From NCBI RefSeq assembly GCF_026151205.1, contig NC_087073.1:16883837-16947836 (forward strand): a stretch of DNA of 64,000 nucleotides, given 5' to 3'. The notes under the pieces were generated by a model. That model made no database searches and was not told the DNA's origin. It saw only the letters and a list, made by a program, of their open reading frames with translations. How positions within the stretch are numbered: position 1 is the stretch's first letter; every line of letters begins with the position of its first letter. The stretch comes from Bolinopsis microptera (Eukaryota; Ctenophora; Tentaculata; Lobata; Bolinopsidae). Positions 1 to 11,900 of the stretch are shown here, piece by piece. A program made the position numbers and the translations under genes.

Positions 1-492
1 TGCAACCACCGGGTCATTGTTGTAGAAGTGTGATACTGCGTAAACCACATGTTAATGAAAAAGTGATAATGATATGAATTAGCAATTAATAAACTCAATT
101 AACCAAGTTATCACAGTATTATCACCGCCTTGTCAGTACAGACGAGTGACCAAACTGTTGACCGAATTGACGGGTTAACTACAGCACAATTACACTATTA
201 ATTTGATTAATAAAACACACACAGTTCACCCACAACTTCCTCCTTACCTCCCTACTCGGGTATTCAGCAGATAATGGATTTAATTGCACTTAAGAGAAAT
301 ATTCATAGGGGTACAAATTAACGGCGGGCGGAATAATAGTGATCCGAAAATATGGAGATTTTGTTTGGAAATCCCCCAATATTGTTATTACTACTATTGG
401 AATGATTATTATCAAAATTGAACAGAATTGCGTACAGGTTGTCCTCAAAAAAGAAATTTATTCGATTCTTCTTTCTGTAATCCATTTTTCAG
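1..492. other. Non-coding, intron of TBC gene
   Basis: No coding exon was recognised before position 493. The stretch is AT-rich and ends in a polypyrimidine tract with an AG acceptor at 491-492, so it is most likely the intron upstream of the first visible TBC-domain exon. Confidence 0.5.
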
Positions 493-1673
493 GTGGATTC
501 TCCTCGCATTTAAGAGGGAAAGCAAAACATTTGATATGGCGACGAAGATATTCACAACCATCAACTCCCTTAAACCGACCCATTACATACAGTTGCAAGG
601 TGAGGACTATTATTTACTTCTTTCCACTATTATTCACTATTATCCACTACTATTATTATCCACTATCATTATCCACTATTATTATTATCCACTATTATTA
701 TCCACTACTATTATCCACTACTATTATTATCCACTATTATTATCCACTATTATTATTATCCACTATTATTATCCACTACTATTATTATCCACTACTATTA
801 TTATCCACTACTATTATTATCCACTATTATTATCCACTACTATTATTATCCACTACTATTATTATCCACTATTATTATCCACTTTTATTATCCACTACTA
901 TTATTATCCACTACTATTATTATCCACTACTATTATTATCCACTACTATTATTATCCACTATTATTATCCACCATTATCTTTAACCACTCCCCCAGGACT
1001 GGGTAAGTGTGAGCTGCTCTCGCTGGACATGTTCCTGGTAATAGCTATCCTAGTTTCCTCTCGCTCTACTCTCCTCTCCTTCACCGACCAGACTGATGTG
1101 TACCAGTGGACAGGCAAACTCAAGTTGTCTGATATGTCAGCTATCTGCCATGCTCGCCAGGTTCGTTCCATCACTTAGCAGTTAGTTTTAATACTTTCAA
1201 CACTACTATATAACAAATAATTTGAGCTAATGATGTAATCTTACGAAGTATACACTACATTTGCGTGTTTCACTGTCTAGCCCACCAACCATAATCACTT
1301 AGCACTATCATTTGACCCTTTTAGTCAATTCTCTCATTTTAATTGTACTGTACTTAAATTTATCTCTCGATCGCGATAATTGAAATTTAACTCTATAATT
1401 TAAAGCATGTAGCAATGTGGTACTATGCAGCATCCACCTCTATCACTCAACGTTATTCATTATTTTATTAAAGTTTACCAGCACCATTTATTCACTGACG
1501 TCTTACGACCATCTCCCTGTTAAACTAGTCGGTACTCGGTTAGGTAGTTTGTATCTGCCACTATTAACTAATAACTACTTAAACCACTGGTTTATTTTCT
1601 GAGGAAGAGCAGGAGTGTGCTTTAATATTTATACCCACAGATGTACGAGGAATGGGCGAGCCGCACCTGGTAA
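493..1673 (+). CDS. TBC-domain (Rab-GAP) protein, C-terminal exons (partial)
   Basis: Three exons join in phase: 493-599, 997-1160 and 1641-1673 (TAA stop). Acceptors and donors are all AG/GT, and the phases (2, 1, 0) agree. The first exon encodes WILLAFKRES, which matches the W-x-L-x-x-FKRE signature of the second half of TBC domains. The next encodes the hydrophobic helix with MFLVIAILVSSRSTLL, and the last ends YEEWASRTW. TBC proteins accelerate GTP hydrolysis by Rab GTPases on membranes; the catalytic Arg and Gln fingers lie further N-terminal and outside the window. The family member cannot be named. The intron 600-996 is almost entirely minisatellite. An AATAAA-type signal lies near 1697. 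The ORF that reads through the repeat is spurious. Confidence 0.7.
612..975. repeat. Intronic minisatellite, TATTATTATCCAC type
   Basis: About 360 bp of 13- and 16-bp units of the form TA(C)TATTATTATCCAC; unit length varies in 3-bp steps. It fills the intron between TBC exons 493-599 and 997-1160. Both long forward ORFs over it (poly I/H/Y/L/S) are repeat artefacts. Confidence 0.95.
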
Positions 1674-2657
1674 ACGATCCTTTAAATCCTGAGAATAATA
1701 AACCTGACAAATAGTATTTATAATCTGACAGGTGAACCTTTAATTCTGCCTCAGTGGGCTCTTCTCAAATTAATAGGGAAGTCTTTATAATTATAGCATA
1801 GGTAAAGAATAGTTTTTAAATAGATTTTATACAACTTTTCATAGCTAAGGATTATTTTGGACAAGACGTGTAAATGTTATTACTTGAACCCTTGAACGGT
1901 ATTGAACGGTATTCAGTCGAATAGGCAAAAATGAAAAATGTACCAATTAATCATTAACATTATCGTTTTTAATTAAAATTAAATATTAAAATTAAATAAC
2001 ATCAATAAGGTTCTTAGAAACCTTACCACAGTATGCCCATTGTACATCCCGGTTTATTTAAAAGGGCTCCATAGTTCAATGTGACCATGTTTATTGTATG
2101 TAATGAGCTGATTTAATGTTTCAGAGTTACTATTTTCTTTACAATTTGAGCAGAATGTTCGGAAATCGTTGTGGTTCTGGGCTGGCCCCTTTTTTGTGTG
2201 TTTTATGATTTGAAATTTGAATGATCATAGCTACCCCAGATTGTGTATTTGTTGATTTTGACGAATTCTCTTTTAATTTTGATTTGAAATGGGCATGTGA
2301 TTTATATATAATGATATATGTAGATATTTCTTATTACTGTGATTACTAACTGCACGTTAAAAAAGAAAAGAAACTTTTTGAACTTTGTATGTTATCGCTA
2401 TGAAAATCCACATTCTTGATTTGCAATCTAAAACTTTTGAATTGATAATAAGTGTTTTACTATGCTATGAAGTGACAATTTCCTTCATACTAGTTAATAT
2501 GAAATTTACAATTTGCTTTTTATCTAATATCAAAATACAATATTTTGATAACCTCTCTCGGTAGTTTAGTTCTAATTATTATCAGTATAATAATAGGTCT
2601 GAATAATTACTAATTTTCACTAATCATTACTAATTATTACTCATAATTAGGACTATA
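1674..2657. other. Intergenic, AT-rich
   Basis: This holds the TBC gene 3' UTR at its left end and probable 5' UTR of TTLL12 at its right end. An AG at about 2649 just before the TTLL12 start could be a 5'-UTR or trans-splice acceptor. No other coding signal was seen. Confidence 0.5.
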
Positions 2658-4580
2658 ATGATTGGGAGGGACGCCCACGAGTACCAAGACTTCCTTACGC
2701 TTCACAAAGCACAGCTAGTTCACGCAGGAATACCTGAACGGTATTACCGAACTGTTTTTGAGAAGATTGAGTTGGAGAAGTATGATTCGGGGGATTGCAT
2801 GATGATGTTAACTGACGGGGAAAATTGGCAGGTCCAGTCCACATCCACTATTGATTCCAGCGACGCCAACACCATCTTCCTTGTGGATCACTGTTGGACC
2901 TTCCATGCTGAACAGGTAAAGAAAGCTCTGAGATCTATCCCAGGTCTTGCTCAGAGGATGTCTAGTCTGACTGGAGTTGGTTACCCTGATGGTGACGGCT
3001 ACGAGTCGGAGGAGGAGACTGGCCTTGAGGAACTGATTGAGAAGTTGTCAGAGAAGATTTGGGAACTGGCTGAAACATACACCATCCAGAAGGACACCGA
3101 GAAACTAACTGTTTGTTACATGATGGATGAGCTTGGTTCACGGATCCAGCACTCAGAGACCCCAAACATGAAGATGGCACCCTTTTTCCACATCACCAAA
3201 CAGTTTGCTGTGACCCTGATGTGGCCAATAGAGGATGAGATAGCGTCGGAGACTGTCATCACACGAGACATCACTCTCGGTGAAAGTGATCCTGGCAAGC
3301 GGTCCGCTCGACTTGCTATTTTCCGAGATCACATTGATCTGGACCGGGATAATTTGCGGATGGAAGAAGTGGAGAAACTGAACCCTTACAAATTGTATGG
3401 AAGGAAGGACCAGACTCTCCCTGAAGAAGTTCGATGTGATTCGGAACACCCAGCTTTCCTTCGTATGAAGGCAGCCTCTCCATCCGACCCTATTAAAGTT
3501 TTTACAGATTTGAAGTTCATGGCGGACTCTCTTTCTGACCCTCTCTTTAAAGTGGTCAACTCCGACAAGGACGCTGACTTTATCTCAACTTCAAGCAACT
3601 TTGATAAGTTCAAAGAGTTCTATGAGCAGCGCCCCACAAAAATCATAAATCAGTTCCCCAACGAGAACGTGGTATGCTGCAAGGATCTGTTGCTGAAGGT
3701 AGCAAGGAGGTGTAAAATAGATGACCAGGACCGGGAGCGCTCTGATGAGCTGATAATCGCCCGTTTGAACAGCCCAAGTAAGAGCTGGGCTGAAGACATG
3801 CACCCCCAGTGGTGCCCGGTAGGGTTTGATCTGGTGAACGAGTTGCCAGTTTTTGTGAGAAATTTCCTTGAGCGTGAGGAAGCAGGTCTTGATAACTCCT
3901 GGATTATCAAACCTTGGAATCTGTCCCGCGGACGAGGTACCTACGTCACCTCTAACCTTGCAATGATTGTCAAACTAGCGTACACTTCTCCGAAAGTGGT
4001 ACAGAAATACATTGAGAACCCCGTTCTCTTCTTCCGAGGAGATATTGGTCGGGTAAAGTTTGATATCAGATATGTGGTTCTTCTGAAATCTGTTGAACCG
4101 CTGAAGTTGTACAAATACAACGTGTTCTGGCTGAGGTTTGCCAACCAAGCTTTTGCTTTGGATGAGTTTGACGAATACGAGAAGCACTTCACCGTTATGA
4201 ACTACAATGATGCCACAGAATTAAAACAAATCGGTGACGTGGAATTTCTGGAGATGTTCGAACAGCAATATCCCGATCAGTCCTGGACGGAAATCGATCA
4301 GAAGCTCTGTTCTATGATCAAGGAATGTTTCGAAAGTGCTGTATCCCTGCCACCTCCACGTGGCATTGCCCACTCAGCCCAATCAAGAGCTATCTACGCT
4401 CTGGATATGATGCTGAAGTGGAACGGTGACAAGACTGAAATAGTTCCCCAACTCCTCGAAGTTAACTTTAATCCTGATAACCAGCGCGCTTGTCAGTATC
4501 ACCCTGAGTTTTACAATCATTGTCTCAAGACCCTTCTGTGCGAGGATGTGAGTGGCATTCCGGTCACTGAAATCAGTTGA
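2658..4580 (+). CDS. TTLL12: Tubulin-tyrosine ligase-like protein 12
   Basis: A single uninterrupted exon of 640 residues, close to the 644 of human TTLL12. The N-terminal part carries conserved stretches of the SET-like region (PERYYRTVFEKIE near residue 27, FLVDHCWTFHAEQ, MDELGSRIQH). The C-terminal half is the ATP-grasp TTL-like domain: KPWNLSRG, KFDIRYVVLL at 467-476, EKHFTVMNY, SRAIYALDMMLKW and the metal-binding-type EVNFNPD at 601-607. In vertebrates TTLL12 is a pseudo-ligase linked to tubulin detyrosination, H4K20 methylation and antiviral signalling restraint; that role is taken from the family, not shown here. The first in-frame ATG after stop-rich DNA is taken as start. The human gene has many introns, so this intronless copy is notable, but the sequence is intact and looks functional, with a poly(A) signal at 4745. 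Confidence 0.95.
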   Translation: MIGRDAHEYQDFLTLHKAQLVHAGIPERYYRTVFEKIELEKYDSGDCMMMLTDGENWQVQSTSTIDSSDANTIFLVDHCWTFHAEQVKKALRSIPGLAQRMSSLTGVGYPDGDGYESEEETGLEELIEKLSEKIWELAETYTIQKDTEKLTVCYMMDELGSRIQHSETPNMKMAPFFHITKQFAVTLMWPIEDEIASETVITRDITLGESDPGKRSARLAIFRDHIDLDRDNLRMEEVEKLNPYKLYGRKDQTLPEEVRCDSEHPAFLRMKAASPSDPIKVFTDLKFMADSLSDPLFKVVNSDKDADFISTSSNFDKFKEFYEQRPTKIINQFPNENVVCCKDLLLKVARRCKIDDQDRERSDELIIARLNSPSKSWAEDMHPQWCPVGFDLVNELPVFVRNFLEREEAGLDNSWIIKPWNLSRGRGTYVTSNLAMIVKLAYTSPKVVQKYIENPVLFFRGDIGRVKFDIRYVVLLKSVEPLKLYKYNVFWLRFANQAFALDEFDEYEKHFTVMNYNDATELKQIGDVEFLEMFEQQYPDQSWTEIDQKLCSMIKECFESAVSLPPPRGIAHSAQSRAIYALDMMLKWNGDKTEIVPQLLEVNFNPDNQRACQYHPEFYNHCLKTLLCEDVSGIPVTEIS

Positions 4581-4744
4581 CAACACTCTTAAAGGGGGAT
4601 TCTTATAGTTCAGGAATGTTTTTAATCGTTATACTTATTATATAAAATCTTTTTTTACGGTGACTGTGACGAATATGAGTCTGAGAATGGACCGTTCGCG
4701 TTCTGACTTGTGTATTTATGCGAACTCAGTGATGGGAAATTTAA

Positions 4745-4750
4745 AATAAA
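4745..4750 (+). promoter_or_regulatory. Poly(A) signal of TTLL12
   Basis: AATAAA, 165 bp after the TTLL12 stop, fits a cleavage and polyadenylation signal. Confidence 0.6.
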
Positions 4751-5237
4751 GTTTCATATGTGTGCAGAGTTACGAGAACATTGTTCGAGTGCTTATAGTT
4801 TTAGTGGCCTCCAATTGAAGTACAGTTTGGAGAGATTTGGTCATAGTTGGACTGATATTCTTAACAGTTATCCTGATGAAGACTAATTTATTACAAACTA
4901 TATATTATAAGAGCTATTATATTAATAGGTTAAAGAGGTTTAATTTTAGCATTATATTTTTAAAAATTGAGAACTATGTGTCAATGATTGTGTCCTTATT
5001 AAGTCTTGAACTTCAACATGTATGCTCAAATACTGTGTAACATCATTTTTGATAAAATTAGATTTTGACTGTAAGCGAGTAACCATTAAAATCATGAGTC
5101 AAGAAACTATTATAAGATTATAATTGAGAAGGGTGAAAATCAGAGTGCTTCCACGACCATATTAGAGTAACCACCTAAACTATCAGGAAGCAGTTTTTAT
5201 ATATGTTTATATGAAAACTTGACATGACGAACGGTGA
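4751..5237. other. Intergenic between TTLL12 and GFM2
   Basis: AT-rich, no coding signal. It must contain the GFM2 promoter and 5' UTR; no TATA box position can be argued. Confidence 0.4.
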
Positions 5238-7558
5238 ATGATACTGTCACAAGCCCGCGCAAGATGCCAGCTTATCCTGAGAAGAAGATGTCGGTATTTT
5301 AGATATTTCTCGACTGAAGCCAGTAAAATACGGAATATCGGAATTGTAGCTCATATTGATGCAGGTAAATTTAGAGTTTAAATCGTAGTGGAAATAATGT
5401 GGCTGTTGTTGAGACTTCAAACATGATAATTATATCTACTTCACTGATCACTAAAGTTTAATTCAAAGCATGAAGTGTAGGATATAAATGAACGTGAAGA
5501 AACATTTTGTCGTTTTGCTGAGTGAAATTAGATTACCTAATTTGTGACAAAATCTGCAGTCGGAATCGAATTTACCTCAGAATATTAATTCGGCTCTGAA
5601 CCTCAGGTAAAACTACAGTGACTGAGCGTATTTTATACGAAACTGGGGCCATACGAGCAGCGGGGACCATCAAACACGGCAACACCACCACAGACTTCCT
5701 CCCATGTGAACAGAACAGAGGTATCACCGTGAACTCTGCCTTCGTCCAGACACACTGGTCCGGTCACCTCTTTAACATCATAGACACGCCCGGGCATGTT
5801 GACTTTAGTTTTGAGGTGGAGAGGTCCCTGAGGGTACTGGATGGGGCCTTGGTGGTGATAGATGGAACTCGGGGGGTCGAGGCTCAAACTGTTACTGTTT
5901 GGAAGCAGCTGGAGAAGTTTTGTGTGCCTAGACTCGTGTTTTTGAATAAATTAGACAGAGGAAAAAGGGACATTGATCTTTGCATGTCCTCAATAAGGAA
6001 CACATTAAGAACGGTACCTGTGTTAGTTAATCACCCTGTTTATGATGAGGATAATCAGCTAGTTGGGGTCTCTAATACACCCTCCTCTGATGTGTTGACG
6101 GACACAGTTGAGTCTCTCGCAGAGGTAGATGAGGTTATGGAGGATCTGTACTTCACACACGACTGTGATCCTTCCAAGATACCTCCCTTGGAGATCTCAG
6201 AAAGCGTCAAAAGGCAGCTCCATTTAGGTAAAGTAACGCCTGTATGTGTGGGGTCAGGCTTAGCAGGAGTTGGGATAGGATCATGTCTAGATTTTATTAT
6301 TCAGTACTTGCCGTCACCATTGCATACCGTCTCAAAGCTTCCTGCAGGTTTAAGAGATCAGATATGTGGCGTGGTTTTCAAAAGTTCTCTTGATCCAAAC
6401 AGAGGGGTTTTATGCCAGACTCGGCTCTATTCTGGGACTTTACAGCCTCGGAGTAAAGTTCTTAATGTCAGAACTAAACGGTCTTATCAAGTGTCTAATC
6501 TTTTTCAAATAGATGCTGATAAAGTGAAATTGCAAAGTTCGTGTGAAGCAGGGGGTATTACAATGATTGCTGGTTGCAAGGACTTCAGGACTGGTGATGT
6601 TTTCGTAGCAGAATCATTCGCATCAAAAGGTGGCAATCTTGATGAATTGGTCGAATCTAACACAACATTGAAATCAACTATGACCTATGGAAAGCCTCTT
6701 TTCTTCTGTACCATCGAGGCAACAGACTCTATATCAAATGATAGATTAGAAAAAGTTTTAACTGCCATGACGTTTGAGGACCCCACTTTGACACTAAAGA
6801 AGAGCCAAAACGGAGAGTTGGTTCTGGGGGGAACGGGTCAGCTCCATCTCAGTGTGGTCAGAGAGAGAATAAAGGACGAGCATGGTCTGGAGTGCAAAGC
6901 TTACAAGTTCAGGGTTAACTACATGGAAACTGTGTCTCAACCAATAGAGCATTTCCACTCGGGCCCTCTCGGAGAACTTCATCTGACAATATCTCCAGCT
7001 GAATCTGGGAAAGTTGTTGCTGTTGAGAATGTTTGCCCAATAACCCGTGAAGTAGTGGAGCCTGCTATTGCTAGTTCTCTTACTATTGGTCCTCTGGTCG
7101 GTCTGCAATTATCAAACTGTCACATCACTGCCTCTTTTAACCTTAACCCACCCGACCACAACAAATTTCCCTCCAAAGAAGAGAAGAGAGTCCTTAATCT
7201 CATGGTGAAAACTGCAATCAAACAAATTTTCAAAGATAACCAGTCCTTGATGACACTTTGCGAACCATTTGCAGAGATAGAAGTAGAAGGTCCTCAAGAA
7301 TACTCCTCAGCTATCATGGCGGACTTCTCCTTGAGAGCAGGATCCCTAGAATACCAGATGTCCTTCTCAAAGGGGGGAGACTGGTTCAGTCTGGTGGGTA
7401 ATGCCCCACTTTCCAAACTTACTGACTTCAGCAGCCGGATGAGACACATTTCTAGAGGTAGTGCCTCCGTTTTGAGGATTGAGACGGTTAGGTACGGGCC
7501 CATGGAGCTTGAGGATTGCAGGACCATTGTGAAGATGTTTAAGGATGGTGTGTTGTGA
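5238..7558 (+). CDS. GFM2: Mitochondrial elongation factor G 2 (ribosome-releasing factor 2)
   Basis: Two exons, 5238-5364 and 5607-7558, joined in phase 1 across a 242-bp intron, give 692 residues (human about 779). The intron interrupts the P-loop: exon 1 ends AHIDAG and exon 2 continues KTTVTER (residues 38-49). Other G motifs are RGIT (80-83), DTPGH (102-106) and NKLD (156-159). The first 25 residues are rich in Arg and lack acids, as in a mitochondrial targeting peptide. PLFFCTIEA in the later domains matches the FFCTIE stretch of GFM2 and separates it from translocase GFM1. GFM2 acts with the mitochondrial recycling factor to split post-termination mitoribosomes. The shorter length reflects gaps in insert regions; the frame is intact to the TGA. 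Confidence 0.93.
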
Positions 7559-8925
7559 AGTGTTGACTATGTTTTGATTTTTAGAAAGTGATATTATTTG
7601 TTCATTTGGGGATTTAGTTTGATGTAATATAATGATAACCGTTGTTTTGTCTAGTTGAACTTATAATGTATTCAGTCTTTTCTTCTATTTATTTGATGAC
7701 ATGAAATCTTTGTATCATGACCACGTCACTCCGATATGCTAGTAGTCAATAACTTACAATAGTTGATATTTAATCAATAACGTAACCATTATATTGTAAA
7801 CAATATCGTGGTTATCGTCGTTATCGTGGTTTCAATCGTGGTTATTTAACCAACGATACAGGTGAAGACGATCAAATGGGTCCCCTCAATGTATGTCAAT
7901 ACTCAATGTGCCACTTATGTCAACCTGTTGAGACACCGGACTAGTTATTGTCGGTGTCCCCTGCTCTGTATTTATTTTACGAACAGCTTTAATCAATACT
8001 GCAATTTGTTCCCCTAGGCTCACTAACCCATTTCCATGAACAGGCGAGAGTAATGACTGTCCAGCTTAGATGACTACAACCGGGTAACAGAGATCAAAGA
8101 CATCTCCCCCGTCTTAACTGTATAGTAAGTTTCATATTTTATCTTAATATTGCATATTTAATGTTTAATACTGATGATTTTTTATCAGTATTAAAGAGTT
8201 AAAGTAGAATTTTAATGGCACTACCTGGTACTATGTAACAACATAATGGTTTAATCATTAGACCATTCAGTAGAATAATATTTATAGGAAGAGCGATAAA
8301 GTAGGGGACAAACTGTTCGATATTATAATATCATGATATGACTAAACGGCTAACTCAGTTTGACTCCAGTTATCTTTCCAAAAACTGAATGAACGCAAAT
8401 TTAGTAACTATATACCACAATATTACCAAGAATGTCCCATACTTTTGGAGAGGAACAACAAGATTGTACGATGAGAATAGGATAAGTAAGATATGAAGAG
8501 GATAAGTAAGATATGAAGAGGATAAGTAAGATGAGGAGAGGATAAGTAACATGAGAAGAGGATAAGTACTCCTCATCCTACAGTCAAATATTACTCCTTG
8601 TATTTCATCCTCAGTAAATGTCATAGAATTGTGTCGATGCAGTGGATATTGAAGAAATTATTAGTATTATAAGACCTAGAAGTTCGGGAGTTTCACTTTT
8701 AATTCCTTAATATCACGGTTTATTGAAATTTCTCAGACCCTAAATTTCATTATCGCATGGTTAATTCCGCGGTAAAAGCTTATAAGGTTATTTTCTTAAA
8801 CACATCACGAAAGAATAACTGATGAAATGAAAACCCCATGATTGTACTATCTAACTATCCTAATAAAATAATAATATTTTGGTTTCTCAGCGGAAGGAGG
8901 CTGTTCATCTGGTTATTTACACAAG
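7559..8925. other. Intergenic GFM2-SNUPN
   Basis: Non-coding. It contains a short hairpin (TTTAATACTGAT at 8161-8172 and its complement) and a 20-bp tandem repeat near 8470-8570. The minus-strand ORF over the repeat is repeat-driven. Confidence 0.5.
8470..8570. repeat. 20-bp tandem repeat
   Basis: About five units of AGGATAAGTAAGATATGAAG with drift in the last units. Confidence 0.85.
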
Positions 8926-11900
8926 ATGGGGGACAATTTCGAGGAGCTGGTTAGCGATCTCTCCTCCTTCAGTGTTTCTAATGAAGAAAACTGTGCAGTG
9001 TCGCGGTAAGTAACTATCATCTTTAATAAAACTACACAAATATCTGCTAGCTCTTGCAGCAGTGCAAAGATTGAAAGATCTGACAAGTCGTTGGAACACC
9101 CTAGAAATGTTTGTAAATTTGGTCTTAAAACGCATTTGTTCCATCAAGATGGAATTATGCCTGTGATTTTTCATTTTATTCTCTAATCAGGATCGATCTG
9201 TACAAGACCAAGACTTCTAAACAAGACCAGGAAACCAGGCGAGCCAAGTTCTTGGAAAGGCAAAAGAGGTACAGTTCTATAACATACTATAAGTGGCATT
9301 ATTAACGATAATACATTATTCTTGCTCCTTAGGAGTCCGTCATATTTGATACATGAGGAACGCCATTTTCGGACGTGAGGAGAGTTAGGACTCCTCCAAC
9401 TACATTAAATTAATACCTTCTGTAACGTCCTCAATAAATGTAATAGATTTGTAGTGTTGTAATTAGTTTAATACATTACTTGATTAAGTTCCAGCCCTTC
9501 AATAATCATCTGACATTTTCGGCTAAAGTATTGCTTATAATTATAGTAAAACCGAGAATTATATAGTAATTTTATAATTATATAAATTGTATGTTCACCA
9601 AAATGTCCAGTGATCGACAGAGCAGCCTCTCCGCATTGCGCAATATCGAGGAGGAGTCGCAGAGTCCTGAGAAGACTAACCCTTATAAAAACCAGGTATT
9701 TTAAATGTCACTTTCTGGATATTGGAAGCGATCGCCTGAATGAAACTGTAGTTAAAATCTTAACCCAGACGTCGCTGCACACTGCACAGTGTTTTATCAT
9801 ATAACCCGTTCAATAGAATTGAGGTCCGTATAACCCACTTAACTAACTAACTAAGTAACTTAACTAACTAACTAACTAACTTAACTTAACTAACTAACTA
9901 TCTAACTAACTATCTTCAGCTAATGCTATCAGAGTGGCTACAAGATAAGCCTGATGATTTTGAAGAGAACTGGCTGTGCAAATTTGCCCCTGTTGGGCAC
10001 AGAACTCTAATAGTGGCTCACAAGGTGGGTTACCGGTCACCAGGGGGTTTGTTCTTGTTGGGCACAGACCTCTAATAGTGGCTCACAAGGTGGGTTACCG
10101 GTCACCAGGGGGTTTGTTCTTGTTGGGCACAGACCTCTAATAGTGGCTCACAAGGTGGGTTACCGGTCACCAGGGGGTTTGTTCTTTTTGGGCACAGAAC
10201 TCTAATAGTGGCTCACAAGGTGGGTTACCGGTCACCAGGGGGTTTGTTCTTGTTGGGCACAGAACTCTAATAGTGGCTCACAAGGTGGGTTACCGGTCAC
10301 CAGGGGGTTTGTTCTTGTTGGGCACAGAACTCTAATAGTGGCTCACAAGGTGGGTTACCGGTCACCAGGGGGTTTGTTCTTGGTTTTGTTCTCTTTAAGA
10401 TGATATGTTAAACTGTTCCTTAACAGTTAACAGTAATTGTCCACTGCTTGTGGTATCACAATTGCCCTAAAATGTGCAAGACTGACTTTACAATTCTAAT
10501 ATAGTCCACGAAGTGAGAAACTTCTCATAGAAAAGTTGCTCAACTTCAAAGTTAGTATAGTTATGGTGTGTACATGTGACTGCAGGTTCTGCACCCTCCA
10601 TAAGCATCATAATGGCGAAGGTAAGTACCGCCCACTCTTCCCAAACCTGTCTCCAGGGAGTGGTTCTAAACGCTTTCAGGTCATACAGAACTATATTTAA
10701 ATATTTAAATATATAAGAGGAAATCGAGCAGGGCCTCTTTGTAAGTGTGAAATGTCAGAGACCTGACAAAATGTCACATTTCAGACACTAAGACATTTCA
10801 GACACACTGACATTTCAGACACACTGCGACATTTCAGACACACTGTGACATCTCGGACCTCAAGCTATCCCTTGATTTGCAGGCAATATTAAATTTTGTG
10901 CAGTTAGGATTTAAGTATGAAGGAAATGTTCAGTATCAACTGTGCCTGTAAAAAAGTTAAAGCATCTGACAGGATGGCCGACAGCTGCATCCTGTCAAAT
11001 TCTATTTTTATCGGCAGGAGGATAGCAGATGCGTACAGATCCCCGAATGCATGTTCCTCGTGCAAAAGGCATAGAAGAAATTCTGCAAAAATTATTATTT
11101 TCAAACACAGTTTCAAGAACGAATAATGCAATTTTAAATGTGGTTCGAAGAAGGGATGCATATTCCAGTCTCTTGGATAATTTATCAGGAAGTTTGCTTT
11201 CAGGATTAAAATCTAGCAATGTGAAATGATAAATCCAATAAGATTTTGTTGTACCAATTTAGTGGTCAGGGGATGAAGTCACCGAAATTCTGAAAATATT
11301 CTTACAGTAATAGATCTCAAATTCTAGTAACGAGGAATGTAAATTTGGATTGCAATTTCATTCAGTTAGACTGTTCGAATCATAGTCTAAATGTACTCCA
11401 GTAAAATTAGCTACAGATGGTTTAACTGTACTCAAATGCCTCGGCTGCAGATGGTCCAACTGCACTGCAGAAAACTTAGCTAAAGATGGTCTCACTGCAC
11501 AGTTAGCTGAGAAATATCTTTGAAAGTGTCTAAAGTTTATTATTTTCTGAACAAATAAGTCGTTATCACTGCACGTGATCGCATTGAAAATTGCTCTGTG
11601 CAGGCAACAATGTTACCAGCTGAAGACGATAAACACATTTTAAGAGCTCCTGCTAATAAAACCTTTCGCATTATTTATAATATGTTTCAAAACCCCCTCC
11701 AAGTTCACCAGGTCAAGGTTTTTGTAGTCAAGCCTCAAACTTGCTTCACTATGATCCGACAACCCATCCAGAGATATACCAGTCTCATAGAGTTATACAG
11801 CAAATGAGCAGGCTTTATCCACAGTCTAAACTCTAATGTGATAAGTCGCTGCTAAATGGTTAGCAGTCGGGTTGTTGGTCATGTGACCTAAACTAAGCTA

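Noticed and set aside
339-1178. 279-residue ORF rich in Ile, His, Tyr, Leu, Ser
   Set aside because: It is a translation of the intronic minisatellite; only its last part overlaps the real TBC exon 997-1160.
9992-10381. CRISPR-like array
   Set aside because: Units are contiguous without unique spacers and the genome is eukaryotic. The other arrays were rejected for the same reason.
10584-10620. AG-bounded segment before GTAAGT at 10621 as an extra SNUPN exon
   Set aside because: In the required phase 0 it reaches TAA after five codons, and no residues are missing between exons 4 and 5.
10904-11229. Overlapping ORFs on both strands in SNUPN intron 4
   Set aside because: Mirror ORFs over a partly palindromic repeat, no family motif and no need for an extra SNUPN exon, since exons 4 and 5 join contiguously by similarity.
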